DNA of 10,725 bases from an uncultured Lachnospiraceae bacterium (lineage in GTDB: Bacteria > Bacillota > Clostridia > Lachnospirales > Lachnospiraceae). The translations under genes were made by a program, and so were the position numbers. Under the pieces are notes generated by a model. That model was not told the origin of the DNA and did not search any database. It worked only from the letters and a program-made list of their open reading frames with translations. Location of the stretch: NCBI GenBank assembly GCA_958426095.1, contig CATZYB010000084.1, positions 1 through 10,725 of the forward strand. Reading direction: 5' to 3'. The stretch's first letter is position 1. Each line of letters starts with the position of its first letter. This document shows positions 1-6,609 of this stretch, piece after piece.

Positions 1-32
1 TCGCTGAACTTTATCGCTCATTAATGTAAATA

Positions 33-86
33 AAAAACGTTATCTCCGAAAGAATCATTTTAAGATTCAAAAGAGATAACGTTTTT
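33..86. terminator. bidirectional hairpin terminator
   Basis: A 14-bp perfect inverted repeat (33-46 with 73-86, arm GAGATAACGTTTTT) encloses a 26-base loop that carries a smaller inner stem (GAATC 52-56 with GATTC 64-68). The outer end gives a run of T on either strand, so it could stop transcription both ways. The right arm lies inside the last codons of the small minus-strand zinc-ribbon remnant. Confidence 0.75.
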
Positions 87-132
87 CTTTAAATCCCTGT
101 TCCATTTCTTCGTTACAATAGGGACATTTCAT
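67..132 (-). pseudogene. truncated zinc-ribbon protein (remnant)
   Basis: A 21-codon ORF reads from ATG at 132 to TGA at 67-69. It starts MKCPYCNEEMEQGF and has an excellent ribbon-type CPYC knuckle. An AAGGAGGA ribosome binding site at 141-149 lies about 8 bases before the ATG, so this start looks genuinely used. Small Clostridia zinc-ribbon proteins of the DUF6487 kind begin this way but run on for about 60-80 residues and bring a second Cys pair; here the frame closes inside the terminator hairpin, so only one CxxC pair is left. The start overlaps the end of the GNAT pseudogene by 20 bases, as in a translationally coupled pair. I infer that the 3' part was lost. It could instead be a real 21-residue peptide, but the terminator arm inside the coding region makes truncation the simpler reading. 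Confidence 0.55.
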
Positions 133-431
133 CGGCAAAATCCTCCTTTTTAATGTGTTTTGAAAAGGTCATGACGTAATTCATGAGAAAAATTTCATTA
201 TGCTCGACCAGTTGTTTCTGAATGACTCTATATTCGCATTTTTCAAAAAAGGGTTTTGCAGTAATTGAGGCATGTGTCACGATTTCCTGGCTGCAGGAGA
301 CATTTTCCAAGGTGTCACAGATGATGGAAGCGATTCCTTGGCCCTGAAAATCTTTATGTATCATGTACGGTGTTATAAAATAATTCATATAAAGTTTTGC
401 AATCGGATGGTTTATATAATCGGAAAAACAT
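113..431 (-). pseudogene. GNAT N-acetyltransferase, internal deletion and frameshift
   Basis: Two halves of one GNAT protein lie in different frames. The N-terminal piece starts at ATG 431, reads MFFRLYKPSDCKTLYELFY and then NTVH, and stops at TAA 354-356; this is a typical GNAT strand-1/helix-1 start. The C-terminal piece resumes in another frame near 364-350 with HKDFQGQGIAS, the acetyl-CoA loop (family motif Q/RxxGxG/A), followed by THASITAKPFFEK and the final strands, as in YafP-like GNATs (Acetyltransf_10), ending at TAA 113-115. About 55-60 residues normally found between NTVH and VHKDFQG are missing. The junction contains TACAT-GA-TACAT, a direct repeat that could have mediated the deletion. 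An open frame runs on upstream to 601 in the C-terminal frame, but that extension resembles nothing and is not the natural start. The gene is almost certainly inactive. Confidence 0.8.
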
Positions 432-437
432 AATTTG

Positions 438-466
438 ATTATATATAGAATAGAGATAATTGTCAA
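438..466 (-). promoter_or_regulatory. perfect-consensus promoter before GNAT pseudogene
   Basis: On the minus strand TTGACA (466-461), a 17-base spacer and TATAAT (443-438) match the vegetative consensus at all twelve positions. The start codon of the GNAT remnant (431) lies only 6 bases past the -10 box, so a transcript would begin at or next to the ATG and have no room for a ribosome binding site. Confidence 0.7.
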
Positions 467-560
467 AGCCTGCCGATGGATAATGATTGAAAGCCAGATG
501 TCTGCCATGCTAAAATAGGCATATCCGGGAGGTCCTTCTGGCTGACCGAAATCTTTTTTA

Positions 561-588
561 TTCACAGCTTTAGTCAAAGCAATATATT
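561..588 (+). promoter_or_regulatory. candidate promoter for the Rpn-family gene
   Basis: TTCACA (561-566), a 16-base spacer and TATATT (583-588) lie about 37 bases before the chosen ATG at 625. The -10 box matches 5 of 6 and the -35 box is weaker. It is the best candidate in the 187-base gap between the divergent GNAT remnant and this gene. Confidence 0.4.
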
Positions 589-624
589 CAAAAAATAGCA
601 CGACAAGAGAAGGGAGAAATGCCT

Positions 625-1650
625 ATGGTAAACAACTTAAGGAAATATTTTCCGATGCTGCGGAGTCGGGAGGAAGTCCTGAAAAGGATTGATGAAGAAA
701 AAAGCTTAAGAGAAACTTATTACTCATGGAGGGAGGAAGAACGGGAGGATTTTCTTGATATGTGTACCGGGGCACGAGGCGTCAAAATGCTCTACGACGG
801 TTTTTTCAAAGAGGTCATGAACCCGGAGTATGCTCCGCAGCGTCTGAGTGATTTCTTGTCAGAAGTTTTAGGAGCGGTCGTCCGGGTAAAGAGTGTCCTT
901 CCCAATGACACAATTCGGCTGACGGATGAAAGTTCGTTACTTGTCCTGGACATCATCGTAGAGTTTGAGGACGGCCGGATTGCCAACGTAGAGGTTCAGA
1001 AAATCGGCTATCTTTTTCCAGGAGAACGGAGTGCCTGTTATTCGGCCGACCTTCTGCTGCGCCAGTACAAACGGCTGAGGGATGAGCGGAAAAAGCAGTT
1101 CAGTTACCGTGACATAAAAACAGTCTACACGATTGTTCTTTTTGAACACAGCCCGGAGGAATTCCAGGCTTATCCCGGAGTTTACCGGCACTGTTTTGAG
1201 CAGACATCAGATACCGGGGTTAAGCTGAAAGTACCTCAGAAATTTATTTATATAACGCTTGACATCTTTAAAAAAAAACAGCACAATGAAGGAGAAAGAA
1301 TACATAACAGGTTAGAGGCATGGTTGACTTTCTTTAGTAGGGATGAGCCGGTGATGATTCTTCGATTAATCGAGGAATATCCGGAGTTTCGGGCCCTGTA
1401 TGAAGATGTTTTCGAGCTATGCCGGAATGTGGAGGGCCTTATGGAGATATTTTCAAAAGAGTTGTTGGAGATGGACCGGAACACAGTCAAGTTGATGGTA
1501 GACCTGATGCAGGAAAAGATTGATAAGCAGGAGCAGGTGATTCAAGCGAAGGATGCGGAATTAGAGCGGAAGGATGCAGAGCTTGAGGCTGTCAGGCAGG
1601 AAATGGCCAGGCGGATTGCTGAGCTGGAAAAAAAGTTAGCAGAGAGATAA
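625..1650 (+). CDS. Rpn/PD-(D/E)XK nuclease family protein (PDDEXK_2)
   Basis: A 341-residue soluble protein of the Rpn / 'PD-(D/E)XK nuclease family transposase' group, very common in gut Clostridia. The family block CTGARGVKMLYDGFFKEVMN is at residues 47-66. The nuclease core is at 106-125 (LVLDIIVEFEDGRIANVEVQ), giving catalytic-type D109 and E123-x-Q125; the usual Lys is replaced by Gln, as is common in this branch. ACYSADLLLRQYKR (137-150) and a YRDIKTVYTIVLFE strand follow. The last 50 residues are a charged coiled coil with a clear heptad echo (KDAELER then KDAELEA). Relatives promote RecA-independent recombination in E. coli or act in phage defence; the role here is unknown. AGGGAG at 611-616 sits 8 bases before ATG 625, whereas the in-frame ATG at 619 is too close to it, so 625 is preferred. 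No partner gene or target-site duplication is visible. Confidence 0.88.
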   Translation: MVNNLRKYFPMLRSREEVLKRIDEEKSLRETYYSWREEEREDFLDMCTGARGVKMLYDGFFKEVMNPEYAPQRLSDFLSEVLGAVVRVKSVLPNDTIRLTDESSLLVLDIIVEFEDGRIANVEVQKIGYLFPGERSACYSADLLLRQYKRLRDERKKQFSYRDIKTVYTIVLFEHSPEEFQAYPGVYRHCFEQTSDTGVKLKVPQKFIYITLDIFKKKQHNEGERIHNRLEAWLTFFSRDEPVMILRLIEEYPEFRALYEDVFELCRNVEGLMEIFSKELLEMDRNTVKLMVDLMQEKIDKQEQVIQAKDAELERKDAELEAVRQEMARRIAELEKKLAER

Positions 1651-1685
1651 GAAAATGAATATACGAAAGATAAAAGAGAAGTATG

Positions 1686-1738
1686 AAAAAACTGATAGAC
1701 AATGGCTGTTTGAAAATTAGCCCTGTCTATCAGTTTTT
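1686..1738. terminator. bidirectional terminator between convergent genes
   Basis: A 15-bp perfect inverted repeat (1687-1701 with 1724-1738, arm AAAAACTGATAGACA) ends in T5 on the plus strand and T6 on the minus strand. An inner GGCT/AGCC stem (1704-1707 with 1719-1722) lies in the loop. It serves the Rpn-family gene on the plus strand and the CNNM/CorC gene on the minus strand. Confidence 0.9.
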
Positions 1739-1750
1739 GTTTGTAAGCTA

Positions 1751-3058
1751 TTATTTATGTTCCGGCTCCATGTTTTCTTCCGGTTCAGTCAGATAAACAT
1801 GGATGGTATCTATTCGGTTTTTATCCATTTTCTCAATAACAAATCGGATATAATCTTCGGTGATTTCTTCGCCTTCGGTCGGAATATGTTCCAGGACATT
1901 GATCATGTGACCGGCAATGGAATCATAGTCGTCGGATTCGATGCGGCAGCCGAAGGTTTCGTTGATGTCATCCAGGCGGGTGGAACCGTCAACAAGGTAT
2001 TCGCTGGTGCTCAGTTTCTGGATAGCGTCGACTTCGTCATCGTCGTATTCATCGCGAATCTCTCCGACGATTTCTTCGAGAAGGTCTTCCAGAGTGATGA
2101 TACCGGCTGTAGAACCGTATTCATCCAGAACAATGGTGATGTTGATCGAATTTTCACGCATCTGAATAAGCAGATCCGATGTTTTCTGGTATTCATACGT
2201 AAAATAAGGTTCACGGAGCAGTTCGGAAAGTTTGAATTCTTCTTTGCTTCCTTCGTAGTTGAAAAAGTCTTTCAGTGTAACAATACCGATGACATTGTCT
2301 TTGGTTTCTTCATAAACCGGGAGACGGCTGTACATATCTTTTTTAAAGACGCTGCGCAGTTCGTCATAAGATGCCTCCACGGGTACAGAAACCATGTCGA
2401 TTCGCGGAACCATGACATCCTTCGCAAGGGAGTCGCCAAAATCAACCACGTTATTGATCATTTCTTTTTCTTCGCTTTCAAGGACGCCTTCCTCATGGCT
2501 TACATCAATAATCGTCAAAAGTTCATTTTCGGTCATGACCCGTTCTTTGCCGGTAAAGCGCATACCGAGGAGTTTCATCAGACCAAAGGAAATTTTATTG
2601 ACAATAAAAATCAATGGTGTGAAGATAACGGTAAGCCAGTAGATTGGTTTGACATAAATAAAACAAATCCGTTCAGCGGAATGGGTGGCTATGGATTTTG
2701 GGGTAATCTCACCAAATACCAAAATGATAAGCGTCAGTACGCCGGTAGATATACCGATGGCTGTAGCTGTCTTTGAGGCCAGACCCAGATTCATCATAAT
2801 ACGGGTGATCATCGTTGTTGTCAGCGAAGATGCGGACAGATTGACAATATTGTTACCAATCAGAATAGCACTGAGCATTTTTTGAGGTTCTTCAATAATC
2901 TTATGGATCAGGGCAGCCTTTGGACGGCCTTCCTCCTCAAAGGTTCGTATACGGATTTTGTTGACCGTGGTAAATGCGGTTTCCGCTGAAGAGAAAAATG
3001 CTGATAAAAGTACGAGAATAATCAGCGTGATCAGTTGCGCCACACTCGTGGGATCCAA
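1751..3058 (-). CDS. CNNM/CorC (HlyC/CorC) family membrane protein
   Basis: A 435-residue integral membrane protein with the full family architecture. The DUF21/CNNM transmembrane domain covers roughly residues 5-195, with hydrophobic helices near 8-28, 62-82, 100-116 and 138-155 and the motif FGEITPKS at 115-122. A CBS pair lies at about 212-332 (VPRIDMVSV; SRLPVYE; then LDEYGSTAGIITLEDLLEEI, the family hallmark, at 311-330). The C-terminal CorC_HlyC domain is at about 345-425. Characterised relatives include the staphylococcal Mg2+ efflux protein MpfA and the enterobacterial polyamine exporter PaeA; 'hemolysin' is a historical label. Magnesium efflux is the likeliest role but is inferred. 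The start is TTG at 3058: AGGAG at 3069-3073 lies 10 bases upstream and no in-frame ATG fits. It is transcribed alone, divergently from the phospholipase C-like gene. Confidence 0.92.
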   Translation of the reverse strand: MDPTSVAQLITLIILVLLSAFFSSAETAFTTVNKIRIRTFEEEGRPKAALIHKIIEEPQKMLSAILIGNNIVNLSASSLTTTMITRIMMNLGLASKTATAIGISTGVLTLIILVFGEITPKSIATHSAERICFIYVKPIYWLTVIFTPLIFIVNKISFGLMKLLGMRFTGKERVMTENELLTIIDVSHEEGVLESEEKEMINNVVDFGDSLAKDVMVPRIDMVSVPVEASYDELRSVFKKDMYSRLPVYEETKDNVIGIVTLKDFFNYEGSKEEFKLSELLREPYFTYEYQKTSDLLIQMRENSINITIVLDEYGSTAGIITLEDLLEEIVGEIRDEYDDDEVDAIQKLSTSEYLVDGSTRLDDINETFGCRIESDDYDSIAGHMINVLEHIPTEGEEITEDYIRFVIEKMDKNRIDTIHVYLTEPEENMEPEHK

Positions 3059-3096
3059 ATAAAATCATCTCCTGTAATTTAATATTATAATGAAAG

Positions 3097-3125
3097 ATTC
3101 TATCTTATATAGAGATGATTGTCAA
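3097..3125 (-). promoter_or_regulatory. promoter of the CNNM/CorC gene
   Basis: On the minus strand TTGACA (3125-3120), a 17-base spacer and TAGAAT (3102-3097) lie about 40 bases before the TTG start at 3058. The -35 box is perfect and the -10 box matches 5 of 6. Confidence 0.7.
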
Positions 3126-3153
3126 GAAATAACAGGAAATCAAAGATTTACAC

Positions 3154-3182
3154 TTGTCATTCGTAAAAAATCATTGTACAAT
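3154..3182 (+). promoter_or_regulatory. promoter of the phospholipase C-like gene
   Basis: TTGTCA (3154-3159), a 17-base spacer and TACAAT (3177-3182) lie about 42 bases before ATG 3225. Each hexamer matches 5 of 6. Its -35 box is 28 bases from that of the divergent CNNM/CorC promoter, so the two are back to back. Confidence 0.7.
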
Positions 3183-3224
3183 AGGAATGGTTTTAAAGTT
3201 ACGGTTTTGTCAGGAGGAGGCATT

Positions 3225-3812
3225 ATGCGTAAGAAATCACATATTTCACTTGCAAATCATATGCTGGATGAATTTAAGGATGAGACATTGATGGCGCATG
3301 CCTATATGTTTCAATTTGGTAGTCTGTTACCGGATCTGGTTCCATCGTTTATTACAAAGAAACATCAGATGGATACCACTTTTGATATTTTAGAGAAAAA
3401 ATTGCGTAAAGTGATTGAAGAATATGATGGCGAAGAAGGCCTTTCCATGTCCAGGTGTAAGGATCTGGGGGTTGTTACCCATTATATTGCCGATTATTTC
3501 ACATTACCTCATAATAAAAAATTTAAAGGAAATCTGAAAGATCATGTGAGCTATGAAGAGGTTCTCAAGCATGCCATGCGTCATTATGTCAGCCAGAAGA
3601 ACATTGAGAATCAGCCATTAATCCGAATGTCCATGTCTTCAGTAGAGGATATTTGTAATTTTATTAAGAACTGCCATGTCGAATATATTAAAATGGCAGC
3701 CGATGGACAGGATATTGACTGCAGACACAGTGTTGAAGTGTGCCGGCAGGTGCTTGAGGCTGTGATGTTATTGCTCCACCAGCGGCAGCATCATTATATA
3801 CAGGTAGCCTGA
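3225..3812 (+). CDS. zinc-dependent phospholipase C family protein
   Basis: A 195-residue protein matching the compact Zn_dep_PLPC-type proteins of Clostridia. The spaced His/Asp residues expected for metal binding are visible: KKSHISLA (H6), FGSLLPDLVPSF (D37), KKHQMD (H47, D50) and VTHYIADYFTLPHN (H86, D90, H96). No signal peptide or transmembrane helix is evident, so it looks cytoplasmic, unlike secreted clostridial alpha-toxins, and it lacks any C-terminal membrane-binding domain. Substrate and function are therefore unproven; 'phospholipase' is a family label. The start is ATG 3225, preceded at 4-9 bases by GGAGGAGG (3213-3220). The frame is open upstream to 3090, but that stretch covers the promoter and is not coding. 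It is monocistronic, closed by the hairpin at 3836-3874. Confidence 0.82.
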   Translation: MRKKSHISLANHMLDEFKDETLMAHAYMFQFGSLLPDLVPSFITKKHQMDTTFDILEKKLRKVIEEYDGEEGLSMSRCKDLGVVTHYIADYFTLPHNKKFKGNLKDHVSYEEVLKHAMRHYVSQKNIENQPLIRMSMSSVEDICNFIKNCHVEYIKMAADGQDIDCRHSVEVCRQVLEAVMLLLHQRQHHYIQVA

Positions 3813-3835
3813 AGGCAGAATAATTAAGGACTTAT

Positions 3836-3874
3836 AAAAAGTACTTTAACAATCCTGGTTGAAGTACTTTTTTT
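3836..3874 (+). terminator. intrinsic terminator after phospholipase C-like gene
   Basis: AAAAAGTACTTTAAC (3836-3850) pairs with GTTGAAGTACTTTTT (from 3858) with one G-T pair, around a short loop, and runs into seven T residues. It fills most of the 91-base gap before metN and shows no SAM-riboswitch features. Confidence 0.85.
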
Positions 3875-3903
3875 ACAATTCATTTATAAAAGAAAAGTAA
3901 AGG

Positions 3904-4923
3904 ATGATAGAATTGGAACCAATGATTAAAATTGAACATCTGGATAAGACCTTCAAGGGTAAGACGCAGACGGTTTACGCATTGAAGGATATCAACCTGG
4001 ATATTCAAAAAGGGGACATATTTGGAATCATCGGTATGAGCGGTGCAGGAAAAAGTACATTGATCCGATGTATGAATTTCCTTGAACGTCCGACTTCCGG
4101 AACAGTAAAGATCGACGGTAAGGATCTGGCGGCTTTATCCGATAAAGAATTGAGAAAGACCCGCCAGGAAGTGGCGATGATCTTTCAGCATTTTAATCTG
4201 CTGCAGCAGCGGAATGTCCGGGGAAATATTGCATTTTCCATGGAGATTGCCGGAATGAAAAGAGAGGATATCGACAAGCGGATCGATGAGCTGCTGGAAA
4301 TCGTTGATCTGAAAGACCGGGCCCTGATGTATCCGGCCCAGTTATCCGGCGGACAGAAGCAGAGAGTGGCGATAGCGAGAGCTTTGGCTACGAATCCGAA
4401 GATCATTCTCTGTGATGAGGCCACCAGTGCGCTGGATCCGGCGACGACCCAGTCCATTTTGAAATTATTAAAGGATATTAACCGTCAATACGGTATTACC
4501 ATTGTTATTATTACCCATGAGATGTCTGTTGTGGAAAGTATTTGCAGTCATGTGGCCATTATTGACGATGGCCAGCTGGCCGAGGTGGGTACGGTTGAAA
4601 AGGTCTTTACCCAGCCGGAATCCAGAACAGCGAAACGGATCATTTATCAGAAATCCGGCGGAAACCAGGCGGCGCTTGGAAAACGGTGTATCCGTGTTGT
4701 CTTTGACGGAAAGTCTTCTTATGAGCCGGTGATCTCCAATCTTATCATGGAGTGTAAGATCGCAGTAAATATCATGTTCGCGGATACAAAAGATATTGAT
4801 GGAAAAGCCTATGGACATATGATTCTTCAGCTTCCTGAAGATAAGCTCCAGGGAGACCGGGCGATTTATTATCTGCGCTCGAAAAATCTTGTAGTGGAGG
4901 AGTTGGAAGATTATGTTATTTAG
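3904..4923 (+). CDS. metN: methionine ABC transporter ATP-binding protein
   Basis: The ATPase that powers D/L-methionine uptake through MetI. With residue 1 at 3904: Walker A GMSGAGKST at 44-52, Q-loop Q95, signature LSGGQKQR at 147-154, Walker B ILCDEATSALD at 168-178, and the switch His at 205 in ITHEMS. Residues from about 265 to the end form the C-terminal NIL (ACT-like) domain typical of MetN; in E. coli this domain binds methionine and mediates transinhibition. Length (339) is normal for MetN. The exact start is uncertain. ATG 3904 has no spacing from AAAGGA (3899-3904); TTG 3913 sits 8 bases after it; ATG 3922 gives the usual family start MIKIEHL. The gene overlaps metI by 11 bases. 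No clear promoter or S-box leader is seen. Confidence 0.95.
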   Translation: MIELEPMIKIEHLDKTFKGKTQTVYALKDINLDIQKGDIFGIIGMSGAGKSTLIRCMNFLERPTSGTVKIDGKDLAALSDKELRKTRQEVAMIFQHFNLLQQRNVRGNIAFSMEIAGMKREDIDKRIDELLEIVDLKDRALMYPAQLSGGQKQRVAIARALATNPKIILCDEATSALDPATTQSILKLLKDINRQYGITIVIITHEMSVVESICSHVAIIDDGQLAEVGTVEKVFTQPESRTAKRIIYQKSGGNQAALGKRCIRVVFDGKSSYEPVISNLIMECKIAVNIMFADTKDIDGKAYGHMILQLPEDKLQGDRAIYYLRSKNLVVEELEDYVI

Positions 4924-5581
4924 TTCGGATATTTGGATGATGATCGCAGAAGGCGTTCAGGGAACCTTATATATGGTTTTGGTTTCCACAATTTTCTCTT
5001 ATATTCTGGGGCTGCCGATTGCTATCTTGCTGGTAGTTACCCGAAAAAATGGTTTGCATCCGATGCCGGTGGTCAACATGATCGCTGACGTGGTTGTAAA
5101 TATATTACGTTCCGTACCGTTTTTAATTCTGATGATCCTGGTCACACCACTGATGCGGCTCATTGCCGGAAAAAGCTATGGCCCGACGGCGACGATCATA
5201 GCTTTGGTAATTGCTGCTGCGCCATATGTGGCGAGAATGATCGAATCTTCGCTGTTGGAAGTGGATCCGGGAGTGATCGAGGCGGCTTTAAGTATGGGAG
5301 CCTCCACAAAAACGATCATCCTTAAAGTTCTTATTCCGGAAGCTAAGACGTCATTGATCGTGGGATGTACCATTGTTGTCGGAACGATTCTTGGATACTC
5401 AGCCATGGCCGGAGCTCTTGGCGGCGGCGGTCTGGGAGATATCGCCATCCGTTATGGTTATAACCGTTATCAGTTTGATATCCTTATTGTAACGGTTGTC
5501 CTGCTCGTGATTTTGGTGCAGATTTTCCAGGTGATCGGAATGAAGATTTCCAAGAAGACAGATAAAAGGATACGGGAGTAG
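4913..5581 (+). CDS. metI: methionine ABC transporter permease
   Basis: A 222-residue inner-membrane permease of the MetI family (BPD_transp_1 fold). Hydrophobic helices are visible near residues 19-43, 54-80, 92-110, 147-170 and 186-211. The cytoplasmic coupling motif (EAA loop) is at 123-144, EAALSMGASTKTIILKVLIP, followed by the family's glycine run ALGGGGLGDIAIRYGYNRY. Length is typical. It forms a dimer that MetN drives and MetQ feeds. The ATG at 4913 lies inside the end of metN and is preceded by GGAGGAG at 4896-4902, so the two are translationally coupled. metQ follows by 25 bases in the same operon. Confidence 0.95.
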   Translation: MLFSSDIWMMIAEGVQGTLYMVLVSTIFSYILGLPIAILLVVTRKNGLHPMPVVNMIADVVVNILRSVPFLILMILVTPLMRLIAGKSYGPTATIIALVIAAAPYVARMIESSLLEVDPGVIEAALSMGASTKTIILKVLIPEAKTSLIVGCTIVVGTILGYSAMAGALGGGGLGDIAIRYGYNRYQFDILIVTVVLLVILVQIFQVIGMKISKKTDKRIRE

Positions 5582-5606
5582 ACGAAAAAGGAAAGGAAGA
5601 ATAAAA

Positions 5607-6500
5607 ATGAAAAAAGGATTGGCTTTAGTACTGACTGCAGCATTTTGCGTAGCAGCAGTAACAGGATGCGGAAGCTCTTCAAAAGAGACAACAGCAGAAA
5701 CAAAGGCTGAAACAAGTGCAGAAACAACAGCAGAGACAGGGGAAGAAACAAGCGGCGCAGCAGAAGCCGGAACAAAATTAACAGTAGCAGCAAGCCCGAC
5801 ACCTCATGCTGAGATTTTAAATGCTGCAAAAGAGTTAATGGCTGAAAAAGGTATTGAACTGGAAGTCATTGAATTTACAGATTATGTTCAGCCAAATAAA
5901 GTTGTAGATGCAGGCGATGTGGATGCAAACTACTTCCAGCATTTCCCATACCTGGAAAACTTCAATGAAGAACAGGGGACAAAGCTTGTTTCCGCAGGAG
6001 CTATTCACTATGAGCCACTGGGAATCTATCCTGGAAAATCCAATGATTTGGCAAATATCCCGGATGGCGCTGAGATCATTGTTCCAAATGATGCAACAAA
6101 CGAAGCAAGGGCTTTACTTCTTCTTGAATCAAACGGTATCATTACATTAAAAGAAGATGCCGGTTTAAATGCTACAGCAAATGATATTGCTGAAAACCCT
6201 CACAATGTCAATATTGTTGAGATGGAAGCAGCACAGATCGCCAGAGCAGTAGAAGATGCAGATTTTGTCGTATTAAATGGAAACTATGCGCTTCAGGCGA
6301 ACTTCAGCGTTGAAAAAGATGCTTTAGCTAAAGAAGAAGCAGATTCTGAAGCAGCTCAGACCTATGCAAATATTATTGCAGTTCGTGAAGGTGACGAAGA
6401 AAGAGAAGAAATTAAGACTTTAGTTGAAGTCCTTAAGAGTGATGAAATCAAATCCTTCATCGAAACAACATATGAAGGCGCTGTATTACCAATTGAATAA
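5607..6500 (+). CDS. metQ: methionine-binding lipoprotein (NlpA/MetQ family)
   Basis: A 297-residue extracytoplasmic substrate-binding protein anchored by lipid. The signal peptide MKKGLALVLTAAFCVAAVTGC has a lipobox (AVTGC) with lipidated Cys21. Residues 26-55 are a low-complexity linker of repeated AETT/AETK/AETS units, common in Lachnospiraceae lipoproteins. The mature domain starts at KLTVAASPTPHAEIL and carries family blocks FTDYVQPNKVVDAGDVDANYFQ (wrapping the ligand site), YEPLGIYPGK, VPNDATNEARALLLL and VLNGNYALQA. It delivers methionine to MetNI. AAGGAAG at 5593-5599 is 7 bases before the ATG. A hairpin downstream probably ends the operon. Other NlpA-family ligands (oligopeptides, other amino acids) are possible, but the linkage to metN and metI supports methionine. 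Confidence 0.94.
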   Translation: MKKGLALVLTAAFCVAAVTGCGSSSKETTAETKAETSAETTAETGEETSGAAEAGTKLTVAASPTPHAEILNAAKELMAEKGIELEVIEFTDYVQPNKVVDAGDVDANYFQHFPYLENFNEEQGTKLVSAGAIHYEPLGIYPGKSNDLANIPDGAEIIVPNDATNEARALLLLESNGIITLKEDAGLNATANDIAENPHNVNIVEMEAAQIARAVEDADFVVLNGNYALQANFSVEKDALAKEEADSEAAQTYANIIAVREGDEEREEIKTLVEVLKSDEIKSFIETTYEGAVLPIE

Positions 6501-6552
6501 TTCATGCGGCAGCCAGAAGAAACATGCTCTGTAGTTTTTCTGGTTTACCTGG

Positions 6553-6576
6553 GGCGGCCGGAGTTTTTCGGCCGCC
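6553..6576 (+). terminator. GC-rich hairpin after metQ
   Basis: GGCGGCCG (6553-6560) pairs perfectly with CGGCCGCC (6569-6576) around GAGTTTTT, but only ATTTG follows, so the T-tract is poor. A weaker upstream stem pairs CCAGAA (6513-6518) with TTCTGG (6538-6543). Termination may be partial, allowing read-through into the membrane protein gene at 6610. Confidence 0.5.
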
Positions 6577-6609
6577 ATTTGTATACATATACTGAAGGAG
6601 AGAAGGTAC

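Noticed and set aside
432..601. Open frame upstream of the GNAT C-terminal half on the minus strand
   Set aside because: It resembles no protein, spans the consensus promoter, and is in a different frame from the real GNAT N-terminus at 431; the run is open by chance.
1757..2776. Long plus-strand ORF of 339 codons, rich in Phe, Asp and Val
   Set aside because: It lies fully opposite the CNNM/CorC gene, which has complete domains and a ribosome binding site; the composition is that of an antisense shadow.
3090..3224. Upstream extension of the phospholipase C-like gene
   Set aside because: It covers the promoter at 3154-3182 and has no ribosome binding site, while ATG 3225 follows a strong GGAGGAGG.
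5470..5829. Leucine-rich minus-strand ORF of 119 codons
   Set aside because: The leucine runs come from reading the metQ signal peptide and AET linker backwards; metI and metQ are clear on the other strand.
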